A stretch of 64,000 nt of DNA from CAYRGG01 sp964423745 (GTDB lineage: Bacteria > Pseudomonadota > Gammaproteobacteria > Competibacterales > Competibacteraceae): NCBI GenBank assembly GCA_964423745.1, contig CAYRGG010000021.1:1-64000 (forward strand), read 5' to 3'. The first letter of the stretch is position 1, and each line of letters opens with the position of its first letter. The notes under the pieces are model-generated. The model did no database searches and was not told where the DNA came from. It saw only the letters and a list, made by a program, of their open reading frames with translations. Both the position numbers and the translations under genes were made by a program. Below, piece after piece: positions 40,988-50,768 of this stretch.

Positions 40988-42002
40988 TGTCGTGTGGATA
41001 GAGTTCGATCACCCGTACTCCCAAATAGTCCCCCACTTGCACCAGCTCACCTTTGCCAATAGTGCGACCATTGGCGCGTAAATTAACGGGTTTTTCCTGA
41101 GTTTTGGCTAATTCAAACGTATAACCCGGCTGCAGCATTTTAATCTCTTTATACGGCAAGGTTTGCCGCCCTAGATCAAAGCTTAACGTTATAGGAAGTT
41201 CATCCAGACTTTCTAAAGGGGCTGTGCCCTCTTCGAATAGTTCTTCTTCAGCCATGCCCATCTCCAAGCTTTGTAAGGTTAAGACGTCTCCTTCGACGCT
41301 GGCCCGCCAGCCAAAATTAGCCGCTAGTCGAATCATCACTGAGCCGTCTTCCAACCATGGACCCCGTTCAAGGAAAATCAAGTCATCTGGCTCTAAAGCA
41401 GCAAACTCACCCACAGACAACTGGCTTGAACCCACTTCAAAGTGTACGGCTATGGGTAGTTGCGGCCAGTCTCGAACAGCGTCTGGCAACTGGGTCAAGG
41501 CTTGAGTAAACACCCCTACTAACGTTTCAGGACACGCCAAATAACTATCAATTCGCGGCATTTGCCGAGTCTGCGGAGTCAATGAAAAGGCTAACCGAAC
41601 AGGCGGTAGCTCGGCTGGTGGTTGATTTAGAAATTCACTCACTTGCAGGGGCATATTTAGCATTTGCTCAGCGCTTTCTAATAGGTTAGCGAGGTAAGTC
41701 TCGATCACCGCCATACGCAAATCATCTGGTACTTCTTCCCAACGCATATCCGCCAAATAAGCGCAACTAAGCTCTTGCAAGAGACCTTCGCCAAAACCGA
41801 TCCAACAGCGCTGTTCAGCAGCATGCAAACGCAGATTCCATGGGACCAGCGGCAACTTTTGAATACCTATAGACAAGTGTAACCACCAGTCATTTCCATC
41901 GATGATTACAGGTAAATCAATGGTTTGTTTATTGCCGCTTTTGTAAGCAATACAGTTATAATATTCCAGCTCAACCTGAGAAAGTGTTGGTAAATGTATC
42001 AT
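40980..42002 (-). CDS. sctQ: SctQ, C-ring/sorting-platform protein (YscQ)
   Basis: A 340-residue protein with a C-terminal SpoA (FliN-like) domain: L-P-I-T-L-S-F-D-L-G-R, L-Q-P-G-Y-T-F-E-L and N-G-R-T-I-G-K-G-E-L-V-Q-V. SctQ forms the cytoplasmic pods that receive chaperone-bound substrates. In relatives a short SctQ C-terminal form is made from an internal start; an internal ATG or GTG before the SpoA domain (M-G-M-A-E-E near residue 251) could allow this, unproven. It overlaps sctP by 4 bases. Confidence 0.93.
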   Translation of the reverse strand: MIHLPTLSQVELEYYNCIAYKSGNKQTIDLPVIIDGNDWWLHLSIGIQKLPLVPWNLRLHAAEQRCWIGFGEGLLQELSCAYLADMRWEEVPDDLRMAVIETYLANLLESAEQMLNMPLQVSEFLNQPPAELPPVRLAFSLTPQTRQMPRIDSYLACPETLVGVFTQALTQLPDAVRDWPQLPIAVHFEVGSSQLSVGEFAALEPDDLIFLERGPWLEDGSVMIRLAANFGWRASVEGDVLTLQSLEMGMAEEELFEEGTAPLESLDELPITLSFDLGRQTLPYKEIKMLQPGYTFELAKTQEKPVNLRANGRTIGKGELVQVGDYLGVRVIELYPHDND

Positions 42003-42766
42003 TCAGAGTCCCGTCGCCACTCTTCATAAACATTGCGCTGCTGACGGGAGCGACCATCGTTTTGTTGCTCATGGTGGTTGCTGTCACTCAATTGCACATG
42101 GACAGCGACCTCATCATGCAAACGTTCCTGCAATGTTTGTTGTAGCTCACTGCTATGACTATTAAGGAAGCTTTGACTATCCGCTGTGGTGGCCACGAGA
42201 TCGATGTTAAGTCGGCCCTGATCGTGACGAATTCGGATTTCGGCGCCTGCTAAGAAGGATTTGTTCAAGGTGATGCGGACTTCTCGTAAGCCGCTCCCAG
42301 GATCTGCCACTAACACTTTAGCAGCAAACTTTTGCATCCGCTCGTTGAGCGTTTCAGCAGCGGCATGAGATGCTTCGACCGTTTCTGGGGAAGGTACCGA
42401 TGGCACTCGTGTTTGCAAGCTTTGTAAAATCGCATCTCCCATAGCTGTAACTGCCGATGCGGTATTTTCTTGAGATTGATCGGCTGCTATTGATTGATGT
42501 GAAACAGCCACCTCTCCTCCATTGGTAGCTTGTGCCGAGTGTGCAACCGTTTTTTGGTCGTTTGAGAAGCGTTGATAACCAGAATCAGGCAGGCATTTAT
42601 CTGTGGTTGAGGCTTCTTCAGTCGTATCGTTGTCTTTGTGTAGCGCGGATGCAAAGGCTTGCGCACGTTGGCTTAAACCCTCATCGGTCTGTGGTTGTGA
42701 ACGTGCACTGGTTTCTTGTAACTTACGCTGTACTAGCCCTAAAGACTGGATGATCGATTTAATCAT
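41999..42766 (-). CDS. sctP: SctP, needle-length ruler (YscP)
   Basis: A 255-residue, low-complexity, glutamine/serine-rich protein in the yscP position. The C-terminal part (V-R-I-T-L-N-K-S-F-L-A-G-A-E-I-R-I, then V-H-V-Q-L-S-D) fits the T3S4/FliK-like hook-length domain. It measures needle length and triggers the SctU switch. The ATG at 42766 has GAGGAA upstream and is preferred over 42784. Shorter than YscP of Yersinia (about 450-515), which suggests a shorter needle. Confidence 0.82.
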   Translation of the reverse strand: MIKSIIQSLGLVQRKLQETSARSQPQTDEGLSQRAQAFASALHKDNDTTEEASTTDKCLPDSGYQRFSNDQKTVAHSAQATNGGEVAVSHQSIAADQSQENTASAVTAMGDAILQSLQTRVPSVPSPETVEASHAAAETLNERMQKFAAKVLVADPGSGLREVRITLNKSFLAGAEIRIRHDQGRLNIDLVATTADSQSFLNSHSSELQQTLQERLHDEVAVHVQLSDSNHHEQQNDGRSRQQRNVYEEWRRDSE

Positions 42767-43256
42767 CGGATAGTTCCTCTTCATCCATTGTAAGAATTCT
42801 AACGCGGAATTCTTCCATCTCTAAATCTTCTTTGCGTTCTTGTTGTCGCTCGGTTTCGAGGTTCCAAGCCTCTAAGAATTCCGCGAATTTCTCTTTTGCT
42901 TTGACAGCATTTGTATGCTGAATTTGGGCTTCGTTGAGGGCTGCTTGCGAGCTTGCCAAGGCTTTTTCTGCCTGTTCAAGCTGTGCCACTAAAACGTTTT
43001 CTCGTTCGCGAAGTAGACTAAGCGCGGCTTTGTAATCGTCAATGCCCTGCATTTTGACTGGTTGGCGTTTCAACTGCATAAACAATTCGTCCTCGCGCTG
43101 CGGCCGCCAGTGTTTGTAGTCAGCCAATTCTTTAGCGCATGCATCGCGCTCACACATTTTTTGCTCAGCAAAACGTCGACACTTGCGTACTTTAGTCAGT
43201 GCGCCAGATTCACGTAGCTCTTTAATACGATATAAATCTTGTAAAATAGCGCCCAA
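42759..43256 (-). CDS. sctO: SctO, ATPase stalk (YscO)
   Basis: A 165-residue, almost wholly coiled-coil protein (FliJ-like) directly after sctN. SctO sits in the ATPase hexamer and couples it to SctV. Typical features: short N terminus, L-Y-R-I-K-E-L-R-E, and long heptad helices to about residue 150, with an acidic end. Confidence 0.9.
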   Translation of the reverse strand: MGAILQDLYRIKELRESGALTKVRKCRRFAEQKMCERDACAKELADYKHWRPQREDELFMQLKRQPVKMQGIDDYKAALSLLRERENVLVAQLEQAEKALASSQAALNEAQIQHTNAVKAKEKFAEFLEAWNLETERQQERKEDLEMEEFRVRILTMDEEELSDD

Positions 43257-43267
43257 CTGACCTAATC

Positions 43268-44596
43268 TCAGGTATTGACGAGCATCTGCAAACGCTCTAC
43301 CGTTTCCTCGAAAGGCATAAATTCGTCAGTACGCTGGCGCAGAAAACCACGGATAGTATCGATTTTGTCCAGAGCCTCATCAGCAACCGGGTCACTGCCC
43401 TGCTGATACTCACCAACTCTAACGAGTAGTTCGACTTCTTCATACTTAGCTAATAGCTCGCGTAAACGACCCACCGCAGCCCGATGTTCGGGACCTATGA
43501 TGGCACCCATGACACGGCTAGCACTGGCCAGCACGTCGATGGCCGGATAATGATTAGCAGCGGCCAGTTTGCGCGATAAAATAAGATGTCCATCGAGGAT
43601 AGAACGGGTTTCATCAGCGACAGGCTCAGTCATGTCGTCACCTTCAACTAATACTGTGTAAAGTGCAGTGATTGAACCTCGGTCATTCATACCGCTACGT
43701 TCCATCAATTTAGGTAGGGTGGCAAACACTGAAGGCGGGAAGCCGCGTCGGGTCGGCGGCTCGCCGGCGGCAAGGCCAATCTCTCGTTGGGCGCGAGCAA
43801 AGCGGGTTACTGAATCCATCAACAGCAGCACCTTTTTGCCTTGATCTCGAAAGTACTCGGCGATAGCGGTGGCAACGAAGGAAGCTTTGGCGCGTTCCAT
43901 GGAAGTCTTATCTGAAGTCGCTACTACGATAACTGTCTTTTTCATGCCAGTTGCGCCCAAGTCATGCTCGATAAACTCGCGCACCTCGCGGCCGCGCTCG
44001 CCAATTAGCGCAATGACAGTTACATCCACGTCAGCGCCTTTAACTAACATGGCGAGCAAAGTACTCTTACCACCACCAGCGGCCGCAAAAATTCCCAAGC
44101 GCTGGCCTTCACCACAGGTAAGCACCCCATCTAGCACACGCAACCCCAGTGGTAGCGGCTGATTGATAAGACGCCGAGTCAGGGGGTCAGGGGCAGCGGC
44201 GTAAACCGGGTAATGATCATCAATCGGTAGCGGGCCTTTGACATCCTCGTCTAAAGGCCGACCCATTCCATCCACTACCCGTCCAAGTAACCCTTGGCCT
44301 ACACCGACTTCATGACTACGCCCGGTGGGAATGACATCGGTATTAGCCGAGATACCATACATATCGCCTAACGGGGTCAGCAAAGCTGCATCTTTGGCAA
44401 AGCCTACCACTTCAGCTAGCAGCTCATGATCTACACCAGGAGTTTGTAAACGACACAGTTCGCCAATCTGCACTTGTGGTACCACTGCTTTGATGATAGT
44501 ACCAATGACTTGTACTACCCGGCCTTTTATTTCCAGAAGTTGAACATTATCTAGGGTATCTTCGATGATATCGGTGATATAGCTCAAGCGTTGCAT
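43268..44596 (-). CDS. sctN: SctN, T3SS export ATPase (YscN)
   Basis: A 442-residue FliI/YscN ATPase at the cytoplasmic base, unfolding and detaching substrates from chaperones. Walker A A-A-G-G-G-K-S-T (172-179), Walker B L-L-L-M-D-S-V-T-R, and G-E-P-P-T-R-R-G-F-P-P-S. P-L-P-L-G-L-R-V-L-D-G precedes the nucleotide fold, as in the family. 36 bases after sctV. Confidence 0.97.
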   Translation of the reverse strand: MQRLSYITDIIEDTLDNVQLLEIKGRVVQVIGTIIKAVVPQVQIGELCRLQTPGVDHELLAEVVGFAKDAALLTPLGDMYGISANTDVIPTGRSHEVGVGQGLLGRVVDGMGRPLDEDVKGPLPIDDHYPVYAAAPDPLTRRLINQPLPLGLRVLDGVLTCGEGQRLGIFAAAGGGKSTLLAMLVKGADVDVTVIALIGERGREVREFIEHDLGATGMKKTVIVVATSDKTSMERAKASFVATAIAEYFRDQGKKVLLLMDSVTRFARAQREIGLAAGEPPTRRGFPPSVFATLPKLMERSGMNDRGSITALYTVLVEGDDMTEPVADETRSILDGHLILSRKLAAANHYPAIDVLASASRVMGAIIGPEHRAAVGRLRELLAKYEEVELLVRVGEYQQGSDPVADEALDKIDTIRGFLRQRTDEFMPFEETVERLQMLVNT

Positions 44597-44632
44597 AGTA
44601 GTTCCTAGTTCATACTTATAGCAGCTATGCAG

Positions 44633-46738
44633 CTATAGATCGACCCGTTCCAAAGGTTGGATAGTGATTTCCTGAGTCAGCTCTTGATAGGAGATGACAG
44701 GCAGTTCGTATAGCTCCAGCTCGATCAGCTTACGGATGTAACGCCGGATATCCATAGATGTCACTAATACCGGGCGGCTGGTGTGCTGGCTCAAGTCACC
44801 AACGGCTGCTTTAATATGGTCAACGAAGCGGCGGGTAGTCCCGGGGTCTAGAGCTAGGTAACTACCAGATGAAGTTTGGCGAATACCACTGCGGATAGCC
44901 TCTTCAGTGTCCGGGCTAAGCAAGTAGGCGGGTAAGATATTTTGCTTGCTGCCGTACTTAAAGCTGATATAACGCTTAAGACTGCTACGTACATATTCGG
45001 TCAGCAGTACAGTGTCTTTTTCTTTCTGTCCCCACTCCACTAACGCTTCCAAAATAGCGCGTAGGTTGCGAATAGAGACGTTTTCAGAGACAAGCCGTTG
45101 CAGGATCTCGGTGATCTTCTGCAACGGCAGGATGCGCTGCGCTTCCTTGACTAATTCACCAAAGCGTGGTTCCATTTGATCAAGCAGATAGCGAGTTTCT
45201 TGAATACCAACGAAATCTTCGGCATATTTCTTCAATACAAAAGATAGATGGTAGGTTAGAATGCGTGCTGGTTCCATTACTGGTACGCCTGCTTTTTCTA
45301 AAGTATCGCGGTGGCTTTCTTCAACCCATAAGGTTGGCAAATTGGGCAGGAAGGGATCATCCTGGTGATAGGGAATACTGAGCAATTCCAAGTTCTCAGG
45401 TTGATCTCGGACAAATAGGTGTTTGTCTAAAAGCTTGCCCTGAGCCATGGGAATTTCTTGGAGAAAGATAGAATAGCTGCCAGCAGTCAGTTGATCGTTG
45501 AAGCGCAAATGTATGCCGGGAAACGGTACCCCTAAGTCTAAATAAAGCGCGCGCCGCACTTGCAAAAGTTCTTCATTGAGTTGCGCAGGTTTGATCGCTG
45601 TTTGCACCGAGCTGGCAACGTCAATTAGCAGCGGTACCGTCAGGGAGAAATCTTCTTTTTCGCTGAGTTTTTTGCGCCCTTCGCTGGCAGAGGTGGGCTG
45701 CTGTATGGCAGCAGTCGTAGCTGACAGCATATCGCCCTGCTCTGCGGCATCGGTATTCTTGCGGGCCATACCCTGCAAAGTCATGCCGACGCCACCGATT
45801 ATCAGTCCCAATACAATAAAAACCCCTGATGGAAAACCAGGAATAAGGGCAAAACCACCCAACAGCGCTGCGCCGATCAATAAAGCTTTGGGTTGTGCCA
45901 GCACTTGAGCACCGATGTCAGACCCCAGATTAGTGGACTCTTCGGTAGTTACTCGAGTGACAATAATACCTGAAGTGATAGCGATAAATAGCCCTGGAAT
46001 CTGGGCAATCAAGCCATCGCCAATGGTAAGTATGGAATACACATGAAGAGCTTCTTCGGCACTTAAACCTCGTTGTAATGTGCCGATGGCAATACCTCCC
46101 AAAAGATTGACCACGATGATGATCAGTCCCGCGATAGCATCGCCTTTAACGAATTTCATGGCACCATCCATCGAGCCATACATCTGGCTTTCTTTTTCTA
46201 CCACTGAGCGACGGCGACGGGCTTCGTCCATGTCGATGACACCGGCGCGCATGTCGCCATCGATACTCATCTGTTTACCCGGCATCGCATCCAGGGAAAA
46301 ACGTGCGCTAACCTCGGCCACACGCTCGGAGCCTTTGGTGATTACTACAAATTGAACAATAGTAATAATCAAAAATACCACCATGCCGACAATCAAGTTA
46401 CCGCCAACGACAAAGTTGCCAAAGGTCTCCACGATCCTGCCTGCATCAGCTTGTAGTAGGATCAAGCGGGTGGTGGTGATAGACAGCGCCAAACGAAACA
46501 AGGTGGTAACCAGCAACACCGAAGGAAAAGCCGAAAATGACAAAGGTGTAGAGATGTAAACCGCGATCATCAACAAAATAACCGCCGCGCCCATGTTAAG
46601 TGCGATCAGGGTATCCACCACGCCTGTTGGCATGGGCAAAATCATCATAAAGATGATCGCCACCAGCAGCAGCGCCAACATTATGTCGCTACGCCGTGTA
46701 ATGGCGATTAAAGTGTTCTGCATTACTTGCAAATTCAT
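44633..46738 (-). CDS. sctV: SctV, major export gate protein (YscV/LcrD)
   Basis: A 701-residue inner-membrane protein. Seven or eight membrane helices fill residues about 15-330, including the conserved F-V-V-I-T-K-G-S-E-R-V-A-E-V-S-A-R-F and D-A-M-P-G-K-Q-M-S-I-D-G-D. The rest is the cytoplasmic ring that accepts chaperone-substrate complexes. It overlaps the sctY-like gene by 4 bases. Confidence 0.97.
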   Translation of the reverse strand: MNLQVMQNTLIAITRRSDIMLALLLVAIIFMMILPMPTGVVDTLIALNMGAAVILLMIAVYISTPLSFSAFPSVLLVTTLFRLALSITTTRLILLQADAGRIVETFGNFVVGGNLIVGMVVFLIITIVQFVVITKGSERVAEVSARFSLDAMPGKQMSIDGDMRAGVIDMDEARRRRSVVEKESQMYGSMDGAMKFVKGDAIAGLIIIVVNLLGGIAIGTLQRGLSAEEALHVYSILTIGDGLIAQIPGLFIAITSGIIVTRVTTEESTNLGSDIGAQVLAQPKALLIGAALLGGFALIPGFPSGVFIVLGLIIGGVGMTLQGMARKNTDAAEQGDMLSATTAAIQQPTSASEGRKKLSEKEDFSLTVPLLIDVASSVQTAIKPAQLNEELLQVRRALYLDLGVPFPGIHLRFNDQLTAGSYSIFLQEIPMAQGKLLDKHLFVRDQPENLELLSIPYHQDDPFLPNLPTLWVEESHRDTLEKAGVPVMEPARILTYHLSFVLKKYAEDFVGIQETRYLLDQMEPRFGELVKEAQRILPLQKITEILQRLVSENVSIRNLRAILEALVEWGQKEKDTVLLTEYVRSSLKRYISFKYGSKQNILPAYLLSPDTEEAIRSGIRQTSSGSYLALDPGTTRRFVDHIKAAVGDLSQHTSRPVLVTSMDIRRYIRKLIELELYELPVISYQELTQEITIQPLERVDL

Positions 46739-47106
46739 ACCTGATCCATCTTCTCAAGAGTGAGATAGTGTTGAAATTGTGCTTGGGCTTCAGTGATACG
46801 TCCTAACGCCCATAAAGCTTTACTTTGGATCAGGTAAATAGGCGCCAGAGCTGGCGAAGAAGGGGGCAGTGAACGTATTAGATCCTCAGCAACGTTCTGA
46901 GCATCTTGGAAGCGACCCATTTGTAGGTAAGTGTAGCTCAAGGCTTTACCAACCTCTGGGTTCTCAGGTGACAGGGTTGCGAGCGCTTCAAATAATGTCA
47001 TGGCTTTCTCGTGTTGCTCGTGTTGCAAGTAAAAATGAGCCAACACATTGAGAACATCATGTTGTTCTGGCTCTAAAAGCGTGTCACGCTCGGCCTCCTC
47101 GGGCAT
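46735..47106 (-). CDS. sctY: SctY (YscY-like) TPR chaperone of SctX
   Basis: A 123-residue TPR protein between sctX and sctV, the yscY position. Repeats: V-L-N-V-L-A-H-F-Y-L-Q-H-E-Q-H-E-K-A and V-G-K-A-L-S-Y-T-Y-L-Q-M-G-R-F. YscY binds YscX and delivers it to YscV. SctX/SctY occur only in the Ysc family (family knowledge), which fixes the class of this apparatus. Confidence 0.87.
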   Translation of the reverse strand: MPEEAERDTLLEPEQHDVLNVLAHFYLQHEQHEKAMTLFEALATLSPENPEVGKALSYTYLQMGRFQDAQNVAEDLIRSLPPSSPALAPIYLIQSKALWALGRITEAQAQFQHYLTLEKMDQV

Positions 47107-47110
47107 TACC

Positions 47111-47500
47111 CTAGGCTTTGATTAATAAACTACGGAAATTACCGAGCATCGCCCTCAAACGTTGTTCCGCGTTAAGCAATTCAGCTGTACGTCCCAATAT
47201 AGGATCCTTGTTATTTTGGGCGTAAGTTTGCAAACGCGCTTGAGCCTGATCGAGCAAACTATAGTAGCGCTCGGGAACCAACAGGGCTTTATCCTTGATA
47301 GTGGGTTGCAAAGTGCTGCGTAATTTTTGATCTAATGAAGGAGTGTTTAAAAATTCGTCCAAACGAACTCGCAGTGCTTGTCCGCTTGGTCCCAACGAGC
47401 TATTTTCAGGAAGTTTTGTAGCGGTTGCTTCCCTGTTGGTGCGAATGATGCGTTCAATGCCAGTATCGAAGTTGAGTAGTCGCGCGTTGTCAATGGACAT
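47111..47500 (-). CDS. sctX: SctX (YscX-like) early export factor
   Basis: A 129-residue protein with F-D-T-G-I-E-R-I-I near residue 11, then G-Q-A-L-R-V-R-L-D-E-F-L and L-V-P-E-R-Y-Y-S-L-L-D-Q-A-Q-A-R-L, the pattern of YscX. It is itself exported and needed for export of early substrates. Placed between sycN-like and sctY genes as in Yersinia. Confidence 0.86.
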   Translation of the reverse strand: MSIDNARLLNFDTGIERIIRTNREATATKLPENSSLGPSGQALRVRLDEFLNTPSLDQKLRSTLQPTIKDKALLVPERYYSLLDQAQARLQTYAQNNKDPILGRTAELLNAEQRLRAMLGNFRSLLIKA

Positions 47501-47536
47501 GCAGTTTTTCCTGAGTAAAACACAATAAAAAATTTG

Positions 47537-47914
47537 TTAGGTGAATGTCCGTTCATGCAGTTCATTCAATAATTCAAAAGCGTTTTCTAGAAGCGGCAAA
47601 CTAAACTCCCGAGCTGCCAAACGGCTCAGAAACACTAACGTATCCTTTCCCTTGAGGCCGACTTGCACTGTTAATGGATGGCCTTCGCGATAGTGAGTTA
47701 AGCGTAAGGCAGTGCGTAGAGTTTCACCATCAGCATAGGTGGACACTTGACGGACTAGATAAATGAGTATCACTTCCTCAGCTTCAAGGTACTCGATGTA
47801 AAATGCGCCACGCTTTTCGAATATTAAGCTAAGTACTCCATTGTCGCTAAGGGCAAGTTCGTCAAAGCCCATATTGCGACCGAAATCGCGTACTACATCT
47901 TCAACCCAATTCAT
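47537..47914 (-). CDS. sycN: SycN-like CesT-family chaperone of the gatekeeper
   Basis: A 125-residue class I chaperone: W-V-E-D-V-V-R-D-F-G-R-N-M-G-F, V-L-S-L-I-F-E-K-R-G-A-F-Y and Y-L-E-A-E-E-V-I-L-I-Y-L. It overlaps the sctW stop by 4 bases. SycN with YscB binds YopN in Yersinia; a YscB-like gene exists at 21.3 kb. Confidence 0.85.
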   Translation of the reverse strand: MNWVEDVVRDFGRNMGFDELALSDNGVLSLIFEKRGAFYIEYLEAEEVILIYLVRQVSTYADGETLRTALRLTHYREGHPLTVQVGLKGKDTLVFLSRLAAREFSLPLLENAFELLNELHERTFT

Positions 47915-49044
47915 TCCTCTTCCCGTTCAATAGCATCGTCCAGAGCTTCCTGAACAGCGTCGAGCAATTTTTCCCGGTTACCAGGGTTTTGATAGGCTTT
48001 TAAAGGGACTCGGCGCACCAAATCTTTAAACTCCCGCAAAAAATAAATGACTGAATCAATTTCATCGTCATTAAGACCCATTTCGTGGCCTAAAGCACTG
48101 ATTTGGTCAGCTCTCAACCAGCGCTCCTCTTTAAGTTTGAGAACACTGCGCATCAGCTGATGTCCGGAATAATTTGGACGCAGGGATGTGGTGCGAGCGT
48201 GCAGCTTTGTAACCAGTGTCTGGCTGTCCTCCTGCAAGCCAGTGAGTACTTCCAAACGGTACATGTCGTCGATGATCGTTTTTAACTCAAGCTTGGGTAG
48301 AGATGGCCCTTTGGCAGCAAAATCATCGCCAGCTGCTTTGAGTAGAAAAGCTAATGCTTTGGGAAAATCTTGCTCACCGTATTTGTCAATAACACTCGCG
48401 TAAGTGTCGGCTAGGTTGTCAAAACCGATCACTGTTTCACGATAAAAATCGCGTAATTGCTGAATATCGCCCAACTGGGGATCAGCAAAGGTTTGGGCTG
48501 TCACCGAGACATTGAGCCCAGCGCGTATCTTAGGGCCATGTTCAAGAGTTAGTTGATCGATAGCGTCGCCGAGTGCCTTTTCGAGTTCTTTGTTGTCGGA
48601 ATCTTTAGATAAGCTCTCGCGGGCATACAATAAGGCGGTGTACTGATGAGAAACATCCGAAAATTCCCGCCGCACATGCTTTAGAACCTGGCCCGATGAT
48701 TGATTACGCTGCGCCATAAGTTGACTCATAAAGCGGCGCAGTTTTTCAATCGGCAAATCGGGTAATTTGTTAAGTTCACGCATGACCCGTTCCACGGCTT
48801 CGATACGCTTATCGGTATCGTGGGAAGTCTTGACTTCCCGTTCCTCAATTTCTTTTGCTTCGACATCCTCGCTAGCTTCAAAAGTCAGTTCTTCGGCTGC
48901 CGATTGCAGCAATGATATAGGATCTAAGTTTTGTATCACTTCCTCGCCACGGTACTGGCCACGAGACGCATCAGTACGCTCCAGTGGAATCGACTGCGCT
49001 AAGCCTGGCTGCATTGTGGTGTTAGATTCAATTCTATCCGACAT
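47911..49044 (-). CDS. sctW: SctW gatekeeper, fused YopN-TyeA
   Basis: A 377-residue gatekeeper controlling the order translocators then effectors. In Yersinia YopN (about 290) and TyeA (about 90) are separate; here one chain covers both. The YopN part runs to about residue 275 (V-M-R-E-L-N-K-L-P-D-L, L-K-H-V-R-R-E-F-S-D-V-S), and the TyeA-like part is R-W-L-R-A-D-Q-I-S-A-L and I-Y-F-L-R-E-F-K-D-L-V-R-R-V-P-L. First gene of the long operon ending in sctU; its promoter must be in 49045-49300. Confidence 0.9.
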   Translation of the reverse strand: MSDRIESNTTMQPGLAQSIPLERTDASRGQYRGEEVIQNLDPISLLQSAAEELTFEASEDVEAKEIEEREVKTSHDTDKRIEAVERVMRELNKLPDLPIEKLRRFMSQLMAQRNQSSGQVLKHVRREFSDVSHQYTALLYARESLSKDSDNKELEKALGDAIDQLTLEHGPKIRAGLNVSVTAQTFADPQLGDIQQLRDFYRETVIGFDNLADTYASVIDKYGEQDFPKALAFLLKAAGDDFAAKGPSLPKLELKTIIDDMYRLEVLTGLQEDSQTLVTKLHARTTSLRPNYSGHQLMRSVLKLKEERWLRADQISALGHEMGLNDDEIDSVIYFLREFKDLVRRVPLKAYQNPGNREKLLDAVQEALDDAIEREEE

Positions 49045-49302
49045 TTAGAAAACCCTTTGCTAACCAAACTGTGTTACAAAACAAGAATGACTTTTCTTTG
49101 AGTAACCAGGGAGTCTTATTTGTTTCAGTGTTAGTGTAAAGCAAAACTTATTTTTTGATGTTGCTAGTAAAACAGCTTTCGCATATGCGTTATCTACGGT
49201 AGATACGAAATTAATCGGTTGTGTGACACAATAATGAATTGCATGATGTCTACAACTCTCCTACATTAAACCAACCTAACCCATGGAGGGGAATGGCTCG
49301 AC

Positions 49303-50361
49303 TTAGGCAAAATGCTGGCGTGTTCGATTGGCGAATGCCACTAGTGACAGCATCACAGGCACTTCGACTAAAACCCCCACCACAGTGGCTAGAGCAGCAC
49401 CGGAATTCAGGCCAAACAGGCTGATCGCAACCGCCACAGCCAATTCAAAGAAATTGGAGGTGCCGATTAATGCGGCAGGGGCAGCTGTATTAAACGGTAC
49501 CTGCCACAGGTATCCCCAGCCATAGGCAATGATGAAGATGCCATAGCTCTGGATCAGAAGCGGGATAGCAATCAGAGCAATCACCATGGGCTTATCAAGA
49601 ATAGTTTGAGCCTGAAAGCCAAACAACAAAATGACTGTGGCCAAAAGTCCCATGATCGAGAACGGTTTGACCTTTCCCGTGAAGCGGCTAATACTATCCT
49701 CATTGCCGGAGCCATCCAACATTTTGCGCGTTATATAGCCAGCCGCCAATGGAATGACCACATAGAGCACAACGGAAAGCAACAAGGTTTCCCACGGCAC
49801 CACAATGTCGGTAACGCCAAGCAGGAGAGCTGCTATCGGCGCAAAGGCAAACACCATGATGATGTCATTGATAGAGACCTGCACCAGTGTGTAATTGGCA
49901 TCGCCGCGCACCAGTTGACTCCAGACAAACACCATGGCGGTACAGGGCGCCACGCCGAGCAATATCATTCCGGCGATGTATTCCTTGGCCGTTTGCGGAT
50001 CGACCATTCCAGCGAAGACATATTGAAAAAAGAGTATGCCTAGGGCGGCCATGGTGAAGGGTTTGATGAGCCAATTCACCACCAGTGTAATGCACAAGCC
50101 TTTAGGTTTCTTGCCAACGTCTTTTAAAGAACTAAAATCCACATTGACCATCATGGGATAAATCATCACCCAGATGAAGACAGCCACCACCAGGTTGACG
50201 CTGGCATATTCTATTGCAGCAATCATCTCGAAGAGGTTTGGCAAGGTAACCCCCAGCCCAACCCCCGCCGCAATACAGACAGCAACCCATAATGACAAGT
50301 ATTGCTCGAACAATCCCATGGGCGAAACGGTATCAGTGCTTATAATAGTATCAGTGCTCAT
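49303..50361 (-). CDS. acr3: Acr3-family arsenite efflux permease
   Basis: A 352-residue inner-membrane transporter with about 10 helices. The Acr3 motif G-V-A-P-C-T-A-M-V-F-V-W carries the essential Cys140. It expels arsenite made by the reductase encoded upstream. It overlaps the arsC stop by 4 bases. Last gene of the arsenic operon, with its 3' end 258 bases from the T3SS operon start. Confidence 0.95.
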   Translation of the reverse strand: MSTDTIISTDTVSPMGLFEQYLSLWVAVCIAAGVGLGVTLPNLFEMIAAIEYASVNLVVAVFIWVMIYPMMVNVDFSSLKDVGKKPKGLCITLVVNWLIKPFTMAALGILFFQYVFAGMVDPQTAKEYIAGMILLGVAPCTAMVFVWSQLVRGDANYTLVQVSINDIIMVFAFAPIAALLLGVTDIVVPWETLLLSVVLYVVIPLAAGYITRKMLDGSGNEDSISRFTGKVKPFSIMGLLATVILLFGFQAQTILDKPMVIALIAIPLLIQSYGIFIIAYGWGYLWQVPFNTAAPAALIGTSNFFELAVAVAISLFGLNSGAALATVVGVLVEVPVMLSLVAFANRTRQHFA

Positions 50362-50768
50362 AATAATTCGTTCTCTACCCGGGCTTTGAGCATTTCAAAC
50401 GCCTCATCGAATGCCGCGTCTATCTCTTCTTCGGTACCCTCGGTTTTGGCGGGATCAGGTGTGCTCCAATGCAGCTTTGTATAGTTACCCATGAATACTG
50501 GGCAACTTTCACTGGCGGCTTGATCACAGACCGTAATGACCAGATCAAAGTGTTGGCCTGCAAACTTATCCCACGATTTACTGTACGGTTTATCGACTTC
50601 AATACCGTGACGATGTAATGTCTCGATGGATTTAGGATGAATATAGCCAGCCGGAAAGCTGCCAGCACTCACGGCCCTGTAACGCCCTTTACCCAAATGA
50701 TTGACGAGCGCTTCGGCCATGACCGAGCGACAAGAATTACCCGTACAAACAACCAGGACATTTTTCAT
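50358..50768 (-). CDS. arsC: Arsenate reductase, low-molecular-weight phosphatase type
   Basis: A 136-residue thioredoxin-coupled type ArsC. The P-loop C-T-G-N-S-C-R-S follows the first strand (C8-S15), and further cysteines lie in V-C-D-Q-A-A-S-E-S-C-P as in the three-cysteine cascade. The ATG at 50768 shares a base with the stop of the upstream gene (TAATG). Confidence 0.94.
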   Translation of the reverse strand: MKNVLVVCTGNSCRSVMAEALVNHLGKGRYRAVSAGSFPAGYIHPKSIETLHRHGIEVDKPYSKSWDKFAGQHFDLVITVCDQAASESCPVFMGNYTKLHWSTPDPAKTEGTEEEIDAAFDEAFEMLKARVENELL

